Assembly: GCF_900114625.1 (NCBI RefSeq)
Contig: NZ_FOZL01000001.1
Location: forward strand, 4,278,001 to 4,342,000
Direction of reading: 5' to 3'
DNA from: Granulicella pectinivorans
Lineage (GTDB): Bacteria > Acidobacteriota > Terriglobia > Terriglobales > Acidobacteriaceae
DNA: 64,000 nt
Both the position numbers and the translations under genes were made by a program. This document shows, piece by piece, positions 57,758 to 64,000 of the stretch. Position 1 is the stretch's first letter, and every line of letters begins with the position of its first letter. The notes beneath the pieces were generated by a model that was given only the letters and a program-made list of their open reading frames with translations, searched no databases and had not been told where the DNA came from.

Positions 57758-59161
57758 TTATATGGTGGTCGCCGAGCCTAGATTGATGGCCGCTTCCATG
57801 ACGGTGTCGACGATGGAGAAGAGCTTGGCGGCGGCCTGGTAGGAGCGCTGGTACTGCGTGAGGGAGGCGGCCTCTTCGTCGAGGGAGACGCCGGAGAGGG
57901 CGTTGCGCTGGGTGGTGAGCTGGGTGAGGGAGGCCTGCTGGGCGGTGCTGTCGGTGGTCGCGGTGGCTGCGGCTCCGCCGAGTCCGGAGAGGATGCCGGT
58001 GAAGAAGCTGGCGGGGGGCTGGCCGCCTGCGGAGGGGGCGGTCGCGAGGGCGGCGAGGGCGTTGGCGTTGGTGTTGCCGGCGATGCCTTCGCCTGGACCC
58101 GCGGCGGCTACGAGGGAGGGATCGGCGGTGGCGACGGCGATGGAGGAGGCCGCTCCGGTGGAGGTTGCGGGGAGGGTGAAGAGAGCCTGTCCGGCGTTGC
58201 CGTTGGCATCGAGTCCCTGGGTGTTCTGCTGATTGACCGCGGTGCCGATGGCGTAGGCGAGCTGGTCGAGGGAGCTGGTGAGGGCTGGGATCTCGTTGTG
58301 CTGGACGGAGAGGATGCCTCCGAGCTGGCCTCCGGTGAGGGAGGTCGAGATGTCGGTGGCGTTCCCTGCTCCGGTGATTTGAACGTTGTTGCCTACGGTG
58401 GTGGCGGAGAGCGCGAAGGACTGTGCGCCGCTGACGAGGACGGTGCCGTTGCTGGTGGAGAGCGTGAGGCCGTTGCTTTCGGTGGTGACCTGATCGAGGC
58501 CGATGTACTGCGAGAGTTGTGCAACGGCGGCCTGACGCTGGTCTTCGAGGGCGCCTGCGTCGGCGTTGGGCGAGAGGGTGCCGATCTGCTGGTTGAGCGT
58601 GGCGATGGTCTTGGTGAGGCCGTTGACCGTGCTTACGATGCTGGTGGCGGTTTGCGAGAGACCGGCGTTGGTGGAGGTGATCTGCGTGGAGGCGGACTGG
58701 AAGGCCGAGGCGAGCGTGCTGGCGGCGCTGAGGACGGCTTGCCGCGAGGAGGTGCTCGCCGGGGAAGAGGCGAGGGTGCTGAAGCCGTTGTAGAGGCTGT
58801 CGATGGCGGCACCCAGGGGCGTGCTGATGGCGGTGGTGCTGGATGAACTGAGGCCGAAGATGGACTGGAGCTGGGCGAGGGCCGTCGCGCGCGAGGTGGC
58901 CGCTGAGGAGAGCTGCGTCTGCTGCTGCACGCGCTGCTCGAGGACGCGGTCGCGTTGCGAGACGGCGGTGGGTCCAGTGGTGACGCCGGTGCCGACGGAT
59001 GTTCCGTTGATGGAGACGACATCGGCCTGCCAGGAGACGGTCTCGCGGGTGTAGCCCTGGACGTTTTGGTTGGCTACGTTCTTCGAGGTGATGTCGAGGG
59101 CGGCCTGGTTGGATTGCAGGGCGCTCTGAGTGAGATCCATGAGCGAGCTTAGCGTCCCCAT
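57758..59161 (-). CDS. flgK: flagellar hook-associated protein 1
   Basis: ATG 59161 gives 467 aa beginning MGTLSSLMDLTQSALQSNQA, with the rod/hook N-terminal motif ALDITSKNVANQNVQGYTRE; the long frame past 59161 belongs to other genes. The C-terminus (SLDEEAASLTQYQRSYQAAAKLFSIVDTVMEAAINL) is the conserved hook/rod pair helix. It caps the hook and connects to FlgL. It overlaps flgN by 13 bases, as is common for chaperone-substrate gene pairs. Confidence 0.95.
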   Translation of the reverse strand: MGTLSSLMDLTQSALQSNQAALDITSKNVANQNVQGYTRETVSWQADVVSINGTSVGTGVTTGPTAVSQRDRVLEQRVQQQTQLSSAATSRATALAQLQSIFGLSSSSTTAISTPLGAAIDSLYNGFSTLASSPASTSSRQAVLSAASTLASAFQSASTQITSTNAGLSQTATSIVSTVNGLTKTIATLNQQIGTLSPNADAGALEDQRQAAVAQLSQYIGLDQVTTESNGLTLSTSNGTVLVSGAQSFALSATTVGNNVQITGAGNATDISTSLTGGQLGGILSVQHNEIPALTSSLDQLAYAIGTAVNQQNTQGLDANGNAGQALFTLPATSTGAASSIAVATADPSLVAAAGPGEGIAGNTNANALAALATAPSAGGQPPASFFTGILSGLGGAAATATTDSTAQQASLTQLTTQRNALSGVSLDEEAASLTQYQRSYQAAAKLFSIVDTVMEAAINLGSATTI

Positions 59162-59442
59162 CGTCCGTCTCCTGTCCCGGTTCTGCTGCGCAGCGTCTCG
59201 AGGATGTTGAGGTTGATGGTTGTGCTCTCGAGGAGTGAGCCGAGCAAGCGGTGCGTGGCCATGACGGCCCGGAGTGCGTCTTCCTGACGTGCGTCGCGCT
59301 CGGCGAAGAGTGAATCGGCTCCAGTTGCGATGGCGGTTGAGAGCTCGCGCTCGAGCTTTTCGAGACGCTCGGCATCGAGCGCCGTGAGGCTGTGTACCGC
59401 ATCTTCCAAGACACCGGCTAACTGCTCGACCGTCATGACCAC
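59149..59442 (-). CDS. flgN: FlgN-like flagellar export chaperone
   Basis: 97 aa, mostly helical coiled coil (VEQLAGVLEDAVHSLTALDAERLEKLERELSTAI...). No strong sequence signature exists for FlgN; the call rests on size, helices and its place directly before flgK, overlapping it. FlgN escorts FlgK and FlgL to the export gate. Starts at ATG 59442 (MVMTVEQL) or two codons later. Confidence 0.75.
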   Translation of the reverse strand: MVMTVEQLAGVLEDAVHSLTALDAERLEKLERELSTAIATGADSLFAERDARQEDALRAVMATHRLLGSLLESTTINLNILETLRSRTGTGDGRWGR

Positions 59443-59474
59443 CGTGTTTCTCCTTTGGCTTCGAGAGCTCAGCG

Positions 59475-59768
59475 TTACTGCAAGAGCGCGTCGAGCATCT
59501 TGCCGGCGACATCCTGCGACGAAACCTGGTAGGTGCCGGCGGCGATCGCAGACGAGAGAGCGAGGACCCTGGGCATGCGGGCGTCGGGCCCGCTGAGGGC
59601 CTCGACGAGGAGACCGCTGGCCTTGCTGAACTGGGTCTGATCGTTCGTTTGCAGGGTCGCCGGTGTGGCTGTGCCGGTGACTGAAGATGCCTTATCGGCG
59701 GGCGTGGTGTCGGCAGTTGCAACCTTGCCGAGGAAGTATTGCAGGTTGAGTCCGGTCGAGTAGTTCAT
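59475..59768 (-). CDS. flgM: FlgM-like anti-sigma-28 factor
   Basis: 97 aa. The C-terminal half is FlgM-like: RMPRVLALSSAIAAGTYQVSSQDVAGKMLDALLQ, in which the G-x-Y-x-V and V-A-x-K-M-L elements match the sigma-28-binding part. The N-terminus is Thr/Ala-rich and probably disordered. It would hold the late flagellar sigma factor until exported. Position between flgJ and flgN agrees. The sigma factor gene is outside the window. Confidence 0.78.
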   Translation of the reverse strand: MNYSTGLNLQYFLGKVATADTTPADKASSVTGTATPATLQTNDQTQFSKASGLLVEALSGPDARMPRVLALSSAIAAGTYQVSSQDVAGKMLDALLQ

Positions 59769-59828
59769 GGTGTGGTGCCTCCGTCTACTTCAGTTCATCG
59801 GCGTGGGGAGGGCAAACTTTAGTACCCG

Positions 59829-60125
59829 TTAGAGATTCTTAACCGTTCCGTTCTGGTGCTGACGTTCGATCTCTACCTTGGCGACGATCTGACGGGCGAT
59901 GCCGAGGCCGCCACCCTTTGCGATGGCTTTGGCGACGGCCTCGGTGCCGTAGCTGGACATCGTGTCGGTGCCTGGGGACTTTTCTTCGGAGCTGTCGCCG
60001 CTCTCCTGCAAGGGCTTCAGGAGCTCCTGGAGGAAGACGGCTTCGAACTGTTGCGCGGCGTCGGTGAGGCGTGCCTTCTCGCGGGTGCCGGAGGTTGCAG
60101 CGGTGAGGAGTTGGATGGCGATCAT
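59829..60125 (-). CDS. flgJ: rod-binding protein (FlgJ N-terminal domain)
   Basis: 98 aa; AAQQFEAVFLQELLKPLQES is the FlgJ rod-cap motif. The muramidase domain of E. coli FlgJ is absent, as in many bacteria where another enzyme clears peptidoglycan. Its ATG overlaps the flgI stop by four bases (ATGA), so it is translationally coupled. Confidence 0.88.
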   Translation of the reverse strand: MIAIQLLTAATSGTREKARLTDAAQQFEAVFLQELLKPLQESGDSSEEKSPGTDTMSSYGTEAVAKAIAKGGGLGIARQIVAKVEIERQHQNGTVKNL

Positions 60126-61252
60126 AGGACTTCGATCTCCGCTTCGAGGGCTCCGGCGGACTTCATGGCCTGCAGGATGGAGATGACGTCGCGGGCGGAG
60201 GCACCGATGGTTTGCAGGTTGCGAACGAGGTCGTCGACGGTGGCACCCTGCTTGAGCTCGATGCGGCTGACGGGCTTGTCACGGGTCTCGACGCGGGTTT
60301 GCTGGACGGTCTGGGTGGTGCCCTGGGCGAAGGGATTGGGTTGCGAGGTTTGGAACTCGCTGACGACGTTGACGGAGAGGCCTCCGTGGAGGATGGAGAC
60401 GGGCTGGAGGACGACGGTGCCTCCAATGACGACGGTGCCGGTGCGCTCGTTGACGGTGACCTTGGCACGGGGATAGAAGGGGACCTCTATGGCCTCGACG
60501 CGGGCGAGGAGCTCGGGCACGGCTTGGCCCTGAGCTACGTTGAGGGTGATGCGGCGGCTATCGATGGCGTGGGCGGCGGGGCGGGCGAGCTCGGCGTTGA
60601 TAGCGGTGGCCATGGCTTGGGCGGAGCGGAAGTCGGCGTCGTTGAGGAGGAGGGTGAACTGCTTGCTGGTCTCGATCTCCGTGGGGACGGCCCGCTCGAC
60701 GGTGGCACCGTAGGGGATGCGCGCGGTGGTGGGGTGGTTCATCTGTTTCGTGTTGCCGTTGACGGTGACGGCGTAGCCGCCGACGACGAGGGAGCCTTGG
60801 GCCTGGGCGTAGATCTTGCCGTCGGCTCCGTAGAGAGGGGTGAGCAGGAGCATGCCGCCTTCGAGGCTTTTGGCGTCTCCGGCGGAGGAGGCGGTGATGT
60901 CGATGCGGGTGCCGGGGCGGGCGAAGGGCGGGAGCGTCGCGGAGACGAAGACGGCGGCGAGGTTGGCTACGCGGATCTGGCCGGCGGGCACGGAGACTCC
61001 CATACGGAGGAGCATGGCGGCGAGGGTTTGAGTGGGGAAGGTGGTCTGCTGGCTGTCGCCGGTGCCGTTGAGGCCGACGATGATGCCGTAGCCGACGAGC
61101 TGATTGTCGCGGATGCCTTCGACCGAAGCGATGTCCTTGATGCGTGCCTGACGCGGGATGGAGTCGGAGGCGGAGGCGAACGCCGTGACTGTGCCGAGGA
61201 GAAAGACGGCGATGGCGAACCGGAGCTTGAGGCTAAGGGCGGGTTTTGGCAT
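60122..61252 (-). CDS. flgI: flagellar P-ring protein
   Basis: ATG 61252, with AAAAGGTT upstream, gives 376 aa with a signal peptide (MPKPALSLKLRFAIAVFLLGTVTAFASA); TTG 61273 is an alternative. Family text: RIKDIASVEGIRDNQLVGYGIIVGLNGTGD, LRMGVSVPAGQIRVANLAAVFVSATLPPFARPG and VDDLVRNLQTIGASARDVISILQAMK. FlgI forms the ring in the peptidoglycan layer, so the cell is diderm. Next to flgH and flgA as usual. Confidence 0.96.
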   Translation of the reverse strand: MPKPALSLKLRFAIAVFLLGTVTAFASASDSIPRQARIKDIASVEGIRDNQLVGYGIIVGLNGTGDSQQTTFPTQTLAAMLLRMGVSVPAGQIRVANLAAVFVSATLPPFARPGTRIDITASSAGDAKSLEGGMLLLTPLYGADGKIYAQAQGSLVVGGYAVTVNGNTKQMNHPTTARIPYGATVERAVPTEIETSKQFTLLLNDADFRSAQAMATAINAELARPAAHAIDSRRITLNVAQGQAVPELLARVEAIEVPFYPRAKVTVNERTGTVVIGGTVVLQPVSILHGGLSVNVVSEFQTSQPNPFAQGTTQTVQQTRVETRDKPVSRIELKQGATVDDLVRNLQTIGASARDVISILQAMKSAGALEAEIEVL

Positions 61253-61277
61253 TTGTAACCTTTTCGGTTGCAATGAT

Positions 61278-62069
61278 TCAGAAGACGAGGAGCTTCTGGA
61301 TGAAGCGGACCAACGGGTTCTGGCGGCGGGTGTAGTCGTTGACGATTCCCTTCCCGCGGACTTCGAGTTCGAGCGAGGAGATGGCGGTGGAGAGGACCTG
61401 ATTCTGCTGAGAGATGTCTTCGGGGCGGACGAGGCCGCGGAGGACGATGGTCTGGGTCTGCTGGGAGAATTCGACCTCGCGGGCGGCTTCGATGACGAGC
61501 ATGCCGTTGGGAAGCACGTCGACGACCTGGCCTCCGAAGGTGGTGGAGAGGCTGGAGTTGGTGGCGCTCTGGCCCTGTGCGTTGAGGCCTGCCGCGGAGC
61601 TCTGATTGAGGAGGTTCTGAAGCGCGTTGCCGGCGTGGAGGGCTCCCATGAGGGCGGAGATCTGGGAGCTGGCGTTGGAGGAGCGGGAGTTCTTGACGGT
61701 GCCGTCGGTCTCGGCGGCGAGGCTTTCGGAGACGACGACAGAGATGAGGTCGTTGGGACGCATGGCGCGGACGTCGGTGGTGAGTCGCGTGAAGCGGCCG
61801 CCGTCGGTCCAGATGGCTCCGGTGGTGGGGAGGTCGACGGAGGTGGAGGTTCGGACGCGAGCGAGATAGGAGGATAGGGACATGGCTGCGAGGTTGGGGC
61901 TGGTGATGAGGCCCTTGATGGAGGCGGTGACGCCTTTGGGCTTCGTCTCCTGAGCGGGGAGGACGCAGGCTGCGGCGAGGAGGAGAAGGATGGCTGTGGC
62001 GATGGCAGCGAACTTCGTGACGCTCGGTTCCATGGGGGCTGGATGGATTGGGCGGGTTGGGTTGGTCAT
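61278..62069 (-). CDS. flgH: flagellar L-ring protein
   Basis: ATG 62069 has GGAG (inside the flgA end) as ribosome site and gives 263 aa. A hydrophobic leader ends LLLAAACVLP, a possible lipobox, consistent with the FlgH lipoprotein. Domain text: SSYLARVRTSTSVDLPT, RPNDLISVVVSESLAAETDG, and FGGQVVDVLPNGMLVIEAAREVEFSQQTQTIVLRGLVRPEDI, which is diagnostic. FlgH forms the outer-membrane ring. It starts three bases downstream of the flgA stop. Confidence 0.95.
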   Translation of the reverse strand: MTNPTRPIHPAPMEPSVTKFAAIATAILLLLAAACVLPAQETKPKGVTASIKGLITSPNLAAMSLSSYLARVRTSTSVDLPTTGAIWTDGGRFTRLTTDVRAMRPNDLISVVVSESLAAETDGTVKNSRSSNASSQISALMGALHAGNALQNLLNQSSAAGLNAQGQSATNSSLSTTFGGQVVDVLPNGMLVIEAAREVEFSQQTQTIVLRGLVRPEDISQQNQVLSTAISSLELEVRGKGIVNDYTRRQNPLVRFIQKLLVF

Positions 62070-62071
62070 GA

Positions 62072-62551
62072 TTACTCCATCTCCACGTTTGCGGGGCCAC
62101 GGACGACGCCGAAGCAGAGGCGGGGCGGCTGGCCGTTGGGTGTTGTGATGTGCAGGCGGATGCGGTCTCCGACTGCGCCGGACTCTTCGCTGATGGCGGG
62201 CATTTCGAGGTGGGCGTTGGGCTCGTTGCGCCAGACGCGGACGGTCTGACCGGGGCGTATGGCGAAGACTTTGTGAGGCATGAGGGGCGATTCGGCGGGC
62301 TGGGATACGGTCGCGTGCGTGGGGATGCTGATGCCGGGCCAGCCGGGATGATCGCAGCGTTGGATGTCGGCCCAGATGATGTTGAGGGCTGGGTCGGTGC
62401 GCAGTTTCGCAACACGATAGCCGAGGTTTGTCTCACCCGGGGCGCCTTGTGCAAAGGCCTGCATGGCTGCGGCAGGGGTTGCGGCGCATGGGCTTTCGGC
62501 AAAAGCAACGGATTGAGTTACGCATAGAACGCACAGGACTGGTAAGCGCAT
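62072..62551 (-). CDS. flgA: FlgA-like P-ring assembly chaperone
   Basis: 159 aa with a signal peptide (MRLPVLCVLCVTQSVAFAESPCA). The SAF-like C-terminal part includes HKVFAIRPGQTVRVWRNEPN and VGDRIRLHITTPNGQ. FlgA chaperones FlgI in the periplasm. It is shorter than typical FlgA (about 220), apparently missing part of the N-terminal domain, so the exact extent is less certain. The gene lies before flgH and after flgG with an 85-base gap. Confidence 0.78.
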   Translation of the reverse strand: MRLPVLCVLCVTQSVAFAESPCAATPAAAMQAFAQGAPGETNLGYRVAKLRTDPALNIIWADIQRCDHPGWPGISIPTHATVSQPAESPLMPHKVFAIRPGQTVRVWRNEPNAHLEMPAISEESGAVGDRIRLHITTPNGQPPRLCFGVVRGPANVEME

Positions 62552-62636
62552 CTTCGATCTCCGTATGAGGTGAATCCATTTCCCTGGGATTTACCTGGTC
62601 CACTCTTAGAAACAAAGGCAACAGCAACGGCAACGG

Positions 62637-63425
62637 TTAGCGGACCATGTTGTTGATCTGCGAGTACATGTCGTCGGCGACGTGGACGACCTTGGAGTTG
62701 CTCTCGTAGGCGCGCTGGGCCAGGATCATCTGGACGAACTCGGCGACGACATCTACGTTGGAGTTTTCGAGGTAGCCCTGCTGGAGGGTGCCGAGACCTG
62801 CGCTGCCGCCGGGAGCCTCGGTGATGGCGTTGCCTGAGGATGAGCTTTGCAGGAAGAGGTTGCCGCCGATGGAGTTGAGGCCGCCGGGGTTGGCGAAGGT
62901 GGCTAGCTGGACCGTGCCGAGTTGGGCGGAGGTGGTCTGGCCGGGGATGGTGGCGGTGACGACGCCGTAGGAAGAGATGGTGACGTTGGTGGCGTTGGTG
63001 GGGATGGTGATAGCGGGGAGGACCTGATCGCCGTCGGCGGTGACGATGGTGCCCTGGTTGTTCATGTGGAAGTTGCCGGAGCGGGTGTAGGCGGTGGTGC
63101 CGTCGGGGCGCTGGACCTGGAAGAAGCCCTGACCCTGGATGGCGAGGTCGAGCGGGTTGCCGGTCTGGTTGAAGTCGCCCTGGCTCATGATGACCTCGGT
63201 GGCGGCGGAGCGGGTGCCGAGGCCGATCTGGAGGCCGGCGGAGGCGGTTTGCTGGCTTTGCGCGGCGCCGGGGGTGATGACGTTCTGGTAGATCATGTCC
63301 TCAAACTGGAGGCGACGGCGACGAAAGCCGGCGGTGGCGGAGTTGGCGAGGTTGTTGGCGACGGTGTCGAGGTTGGCCTGCTGGGCGCTCATGCCGCTGG
63401 CGGCGGTGTATAGGGCTCGGATCAT
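62637..63425 (-). CDS. flgG: flagellar distal rod protein
   Basis: 262 aa, the FlgG norm. The start MIRALYTAASGMSAQQANLDTVANNLANSATAGFRRRR is the distal-rod signature; LDLAIQGQGFFQVQRPDG and the C-terminal EFVQMILAQRAYESNSKVVHVADDM are typical. It forms the straight distal rod crossing the periplasm. Nine bases after flgF. Confidence 0.97.
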   Translation of the reverse strand: MIRALYTAASGMSAQQANLDTVANNLANSATAGFRRRRLQFEDMIYQNVITPGAAQSQQTASAGLQIGLGTRSAATEVIMSQGDFNQTGNPLDLAIQGQGFFQVQRPDGTTAYTRSGNFHMNNQGTIVTADGDQVLPAITIPTNATNVTISSYGVVTATIPGQTTSAQLGTVQLATFANPGGLNSIGGNLFLQSSSSGNAITEAPGGSAGLGTLQQGYLENSNVDVVAEFVQMILAQRAYESNSKVVHVADDMYSQINNMVR

Positions 63426-63434
63426 TGCGTTCTC

Positions 63435-64000
63435 CTAAACTTTGCCGAGTTCTTCGGCGGCGGTCTTGTCGAAGTCGTTGTTGAAGACGGTCATGGCCTT
63501 CTGCATCATCTCGGCCTGACGCTGGACGAGAATCATCTGCATGGTGCCGTGAACGGCATCCTGGTTGGCGCCTTCGAGGGCTCCCTGATGCATGGTGCCG
63601 GTGGCGGCGAGAGGGATGGCTCCATCGGCTGGAATGAAGCGGTTGGTGCCTTCGGCGGAGAGCGCGGTGGGGTCTGCGAAGGTGAAGGTGCCGATCTGGC
63701 CGGCGATGGCGCTGGAGTCGGCCGTGCTGACGGAGACGGTGCCGTCGGCGCCGACGAGGACGGTTCCGGTGGGGACGGTGATGGGCTTGCCCTGGGTGTC
63801 GAGGACGGGCTCGCCGGTACGGGTTTGGAGGATGCCGGTGGGCGAGCGCTCGAAGGCTCCGTCGCGGGTGTAGCGGGTGCCCTGGGGGGTCTGGATAGCG
63901 AAGAAGCCGGGGCCGTCGACGGCGAGGTCGAGGGGGTTGCCGGTGGCGGTGAGCTGGCCCTGGCTCATGTCGAGGCCCGCGGAGCCGAGGACGCCGAAGT
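63435..64000 (-). CDS. flgF: flagellar basal-body rod protein FlgF-like (5' end outside window)
   Basis: The frame is open to the right edge (visible start FGVLGSAGLDMSQGQ), so the real N-terminus is beyond 64000; ATG 63968 is internal. Rod-family text: GNPLDLAVDGPGFFAIQTPQGTRYTRDGAF, then the C-terminal MHQGALEGANQDAVHGTMQMILVQRQAEMMQKAM. By order (before flgG) it is FlgF, the proximal rod protein; other rod proteins are less likely. First visible gene of the flagellar operon. Confidence 0.88.
   Translation of the reverse strand, partial: FGVLGSAGLDMSQGQLTATGNPLDLAVDGPGFFAIQTPQGTRYTRDGAFERSPTGILQTRTGEPVLDTQGKPITVPTGTVLVGADGTVSVSTADSSAIAGQIGTFTFADPTALSAEGTNRFIPADGAIPLAATGTMHQGALEGANQDAVHGTMQMILVQRQAEMMQKAMTVFNNDFDKTAAEELGKV

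Noticed and set aside
1..64000. tRNA, rRNA, insertion sequences, prophage or integrase genes
   Set aside because: I looked in the intergenic regions and among the frames and found none I could support.

Overview
The window (GC-rich, C-ending codons, no rRNA, tRNA or CRISPR seen) looks like chromosome from a Gram-negative member of Acidobacteriota, most likely Terriglobia/Acidobacteriaceae (Granulicella, Edaphobacter or Terriglobus type). The taxon call rests on three family signatures: a PadR regulator coupled to an acidobacterial duplicated orphan permease (ADOP), an acidobacterial VWFA-related secreted protein, and two giant secreted sedolisin/Ig-repeat proteins. P- and L-ring flagellar genes show a diderm envelope. 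No mobile element is evident.

Layout. 0-6 kb: a fatty-acid beta-oxidation operon (truncated FadB/FadN-type enzyme, thiolase, acyl-CoA dehydrogenase) interrupted by small unknown genes. 6-13.6 kb: two paralogous secreted S53-type proteins, the first apparently catalytically dead. 13.6-27.3 kb: polyphosphate kinase, an acetyltransferase, a small membrane protein, a tannase/feruloyl-esterase, PadR-ADOP, RuvX, a GH18 chitinase-like enzyme, a betaine/choline-type ABC importer with a DinB-fold protein, and a P-loop kinase. 27.4-34.5 kb: gap, pgk and tpiA (lower glycolysis) interleaved with RidA and flanked by two membrane GGDEF proteins. 34.7-47.8 kb: a UbiA prenyltransferase and a plant/algal polysaccharide catabolic region (PL22-type oligogalacturonate lyase, GH2, alginate lyase, then eda-kdgK-kduI and kduD), which should carry unsaturated uronates through KDG to pyruvate and glyceraldehyde 3-phosphate, the substrate of the adjacent glycolytic block. 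47.9-51.4 kb: an orphan ParA-like ATPase, a Crp-family regulator, a tandem universal stress protein and a membrane protein. 51.5-56.8 kb: pnp and rpsO, a dienelactone hydrolase, a GH10 xylanase and a small conserved-looking protein. 56.9-64 kb: a flagellar operon on the minus strand (flgF-G-A-H-I-J-M-N-K-L) running off the right edge.

Most unusual observations: (1) three tandem cassettes at 42.36-43.12 kb, each encoding a peptide of exactly 30 residues with one membrane helix, each preceded by a GAGG/CCTC hairpin; (2) two diverged copies (32616-32770 and 48588-48731, opposite orientations) of a GTGGT-rich intergenic element with four conserved blocks and mostly fixed spacing; (3) a perfect CRP-type palindrome upstream of the stress protein gene, matching the recognition helix encoded next door; (4) a modular family of CCCACA/TGTGGG hairpin repeats, one copy of which appears to form the start of a lipoprotein gene; (5) an acyl-CoA dehydrogenase frame that reads in from a membrane protein; and (6) a GGDEF gene whose first membrane helix lies upstream of any ordinary start codon.
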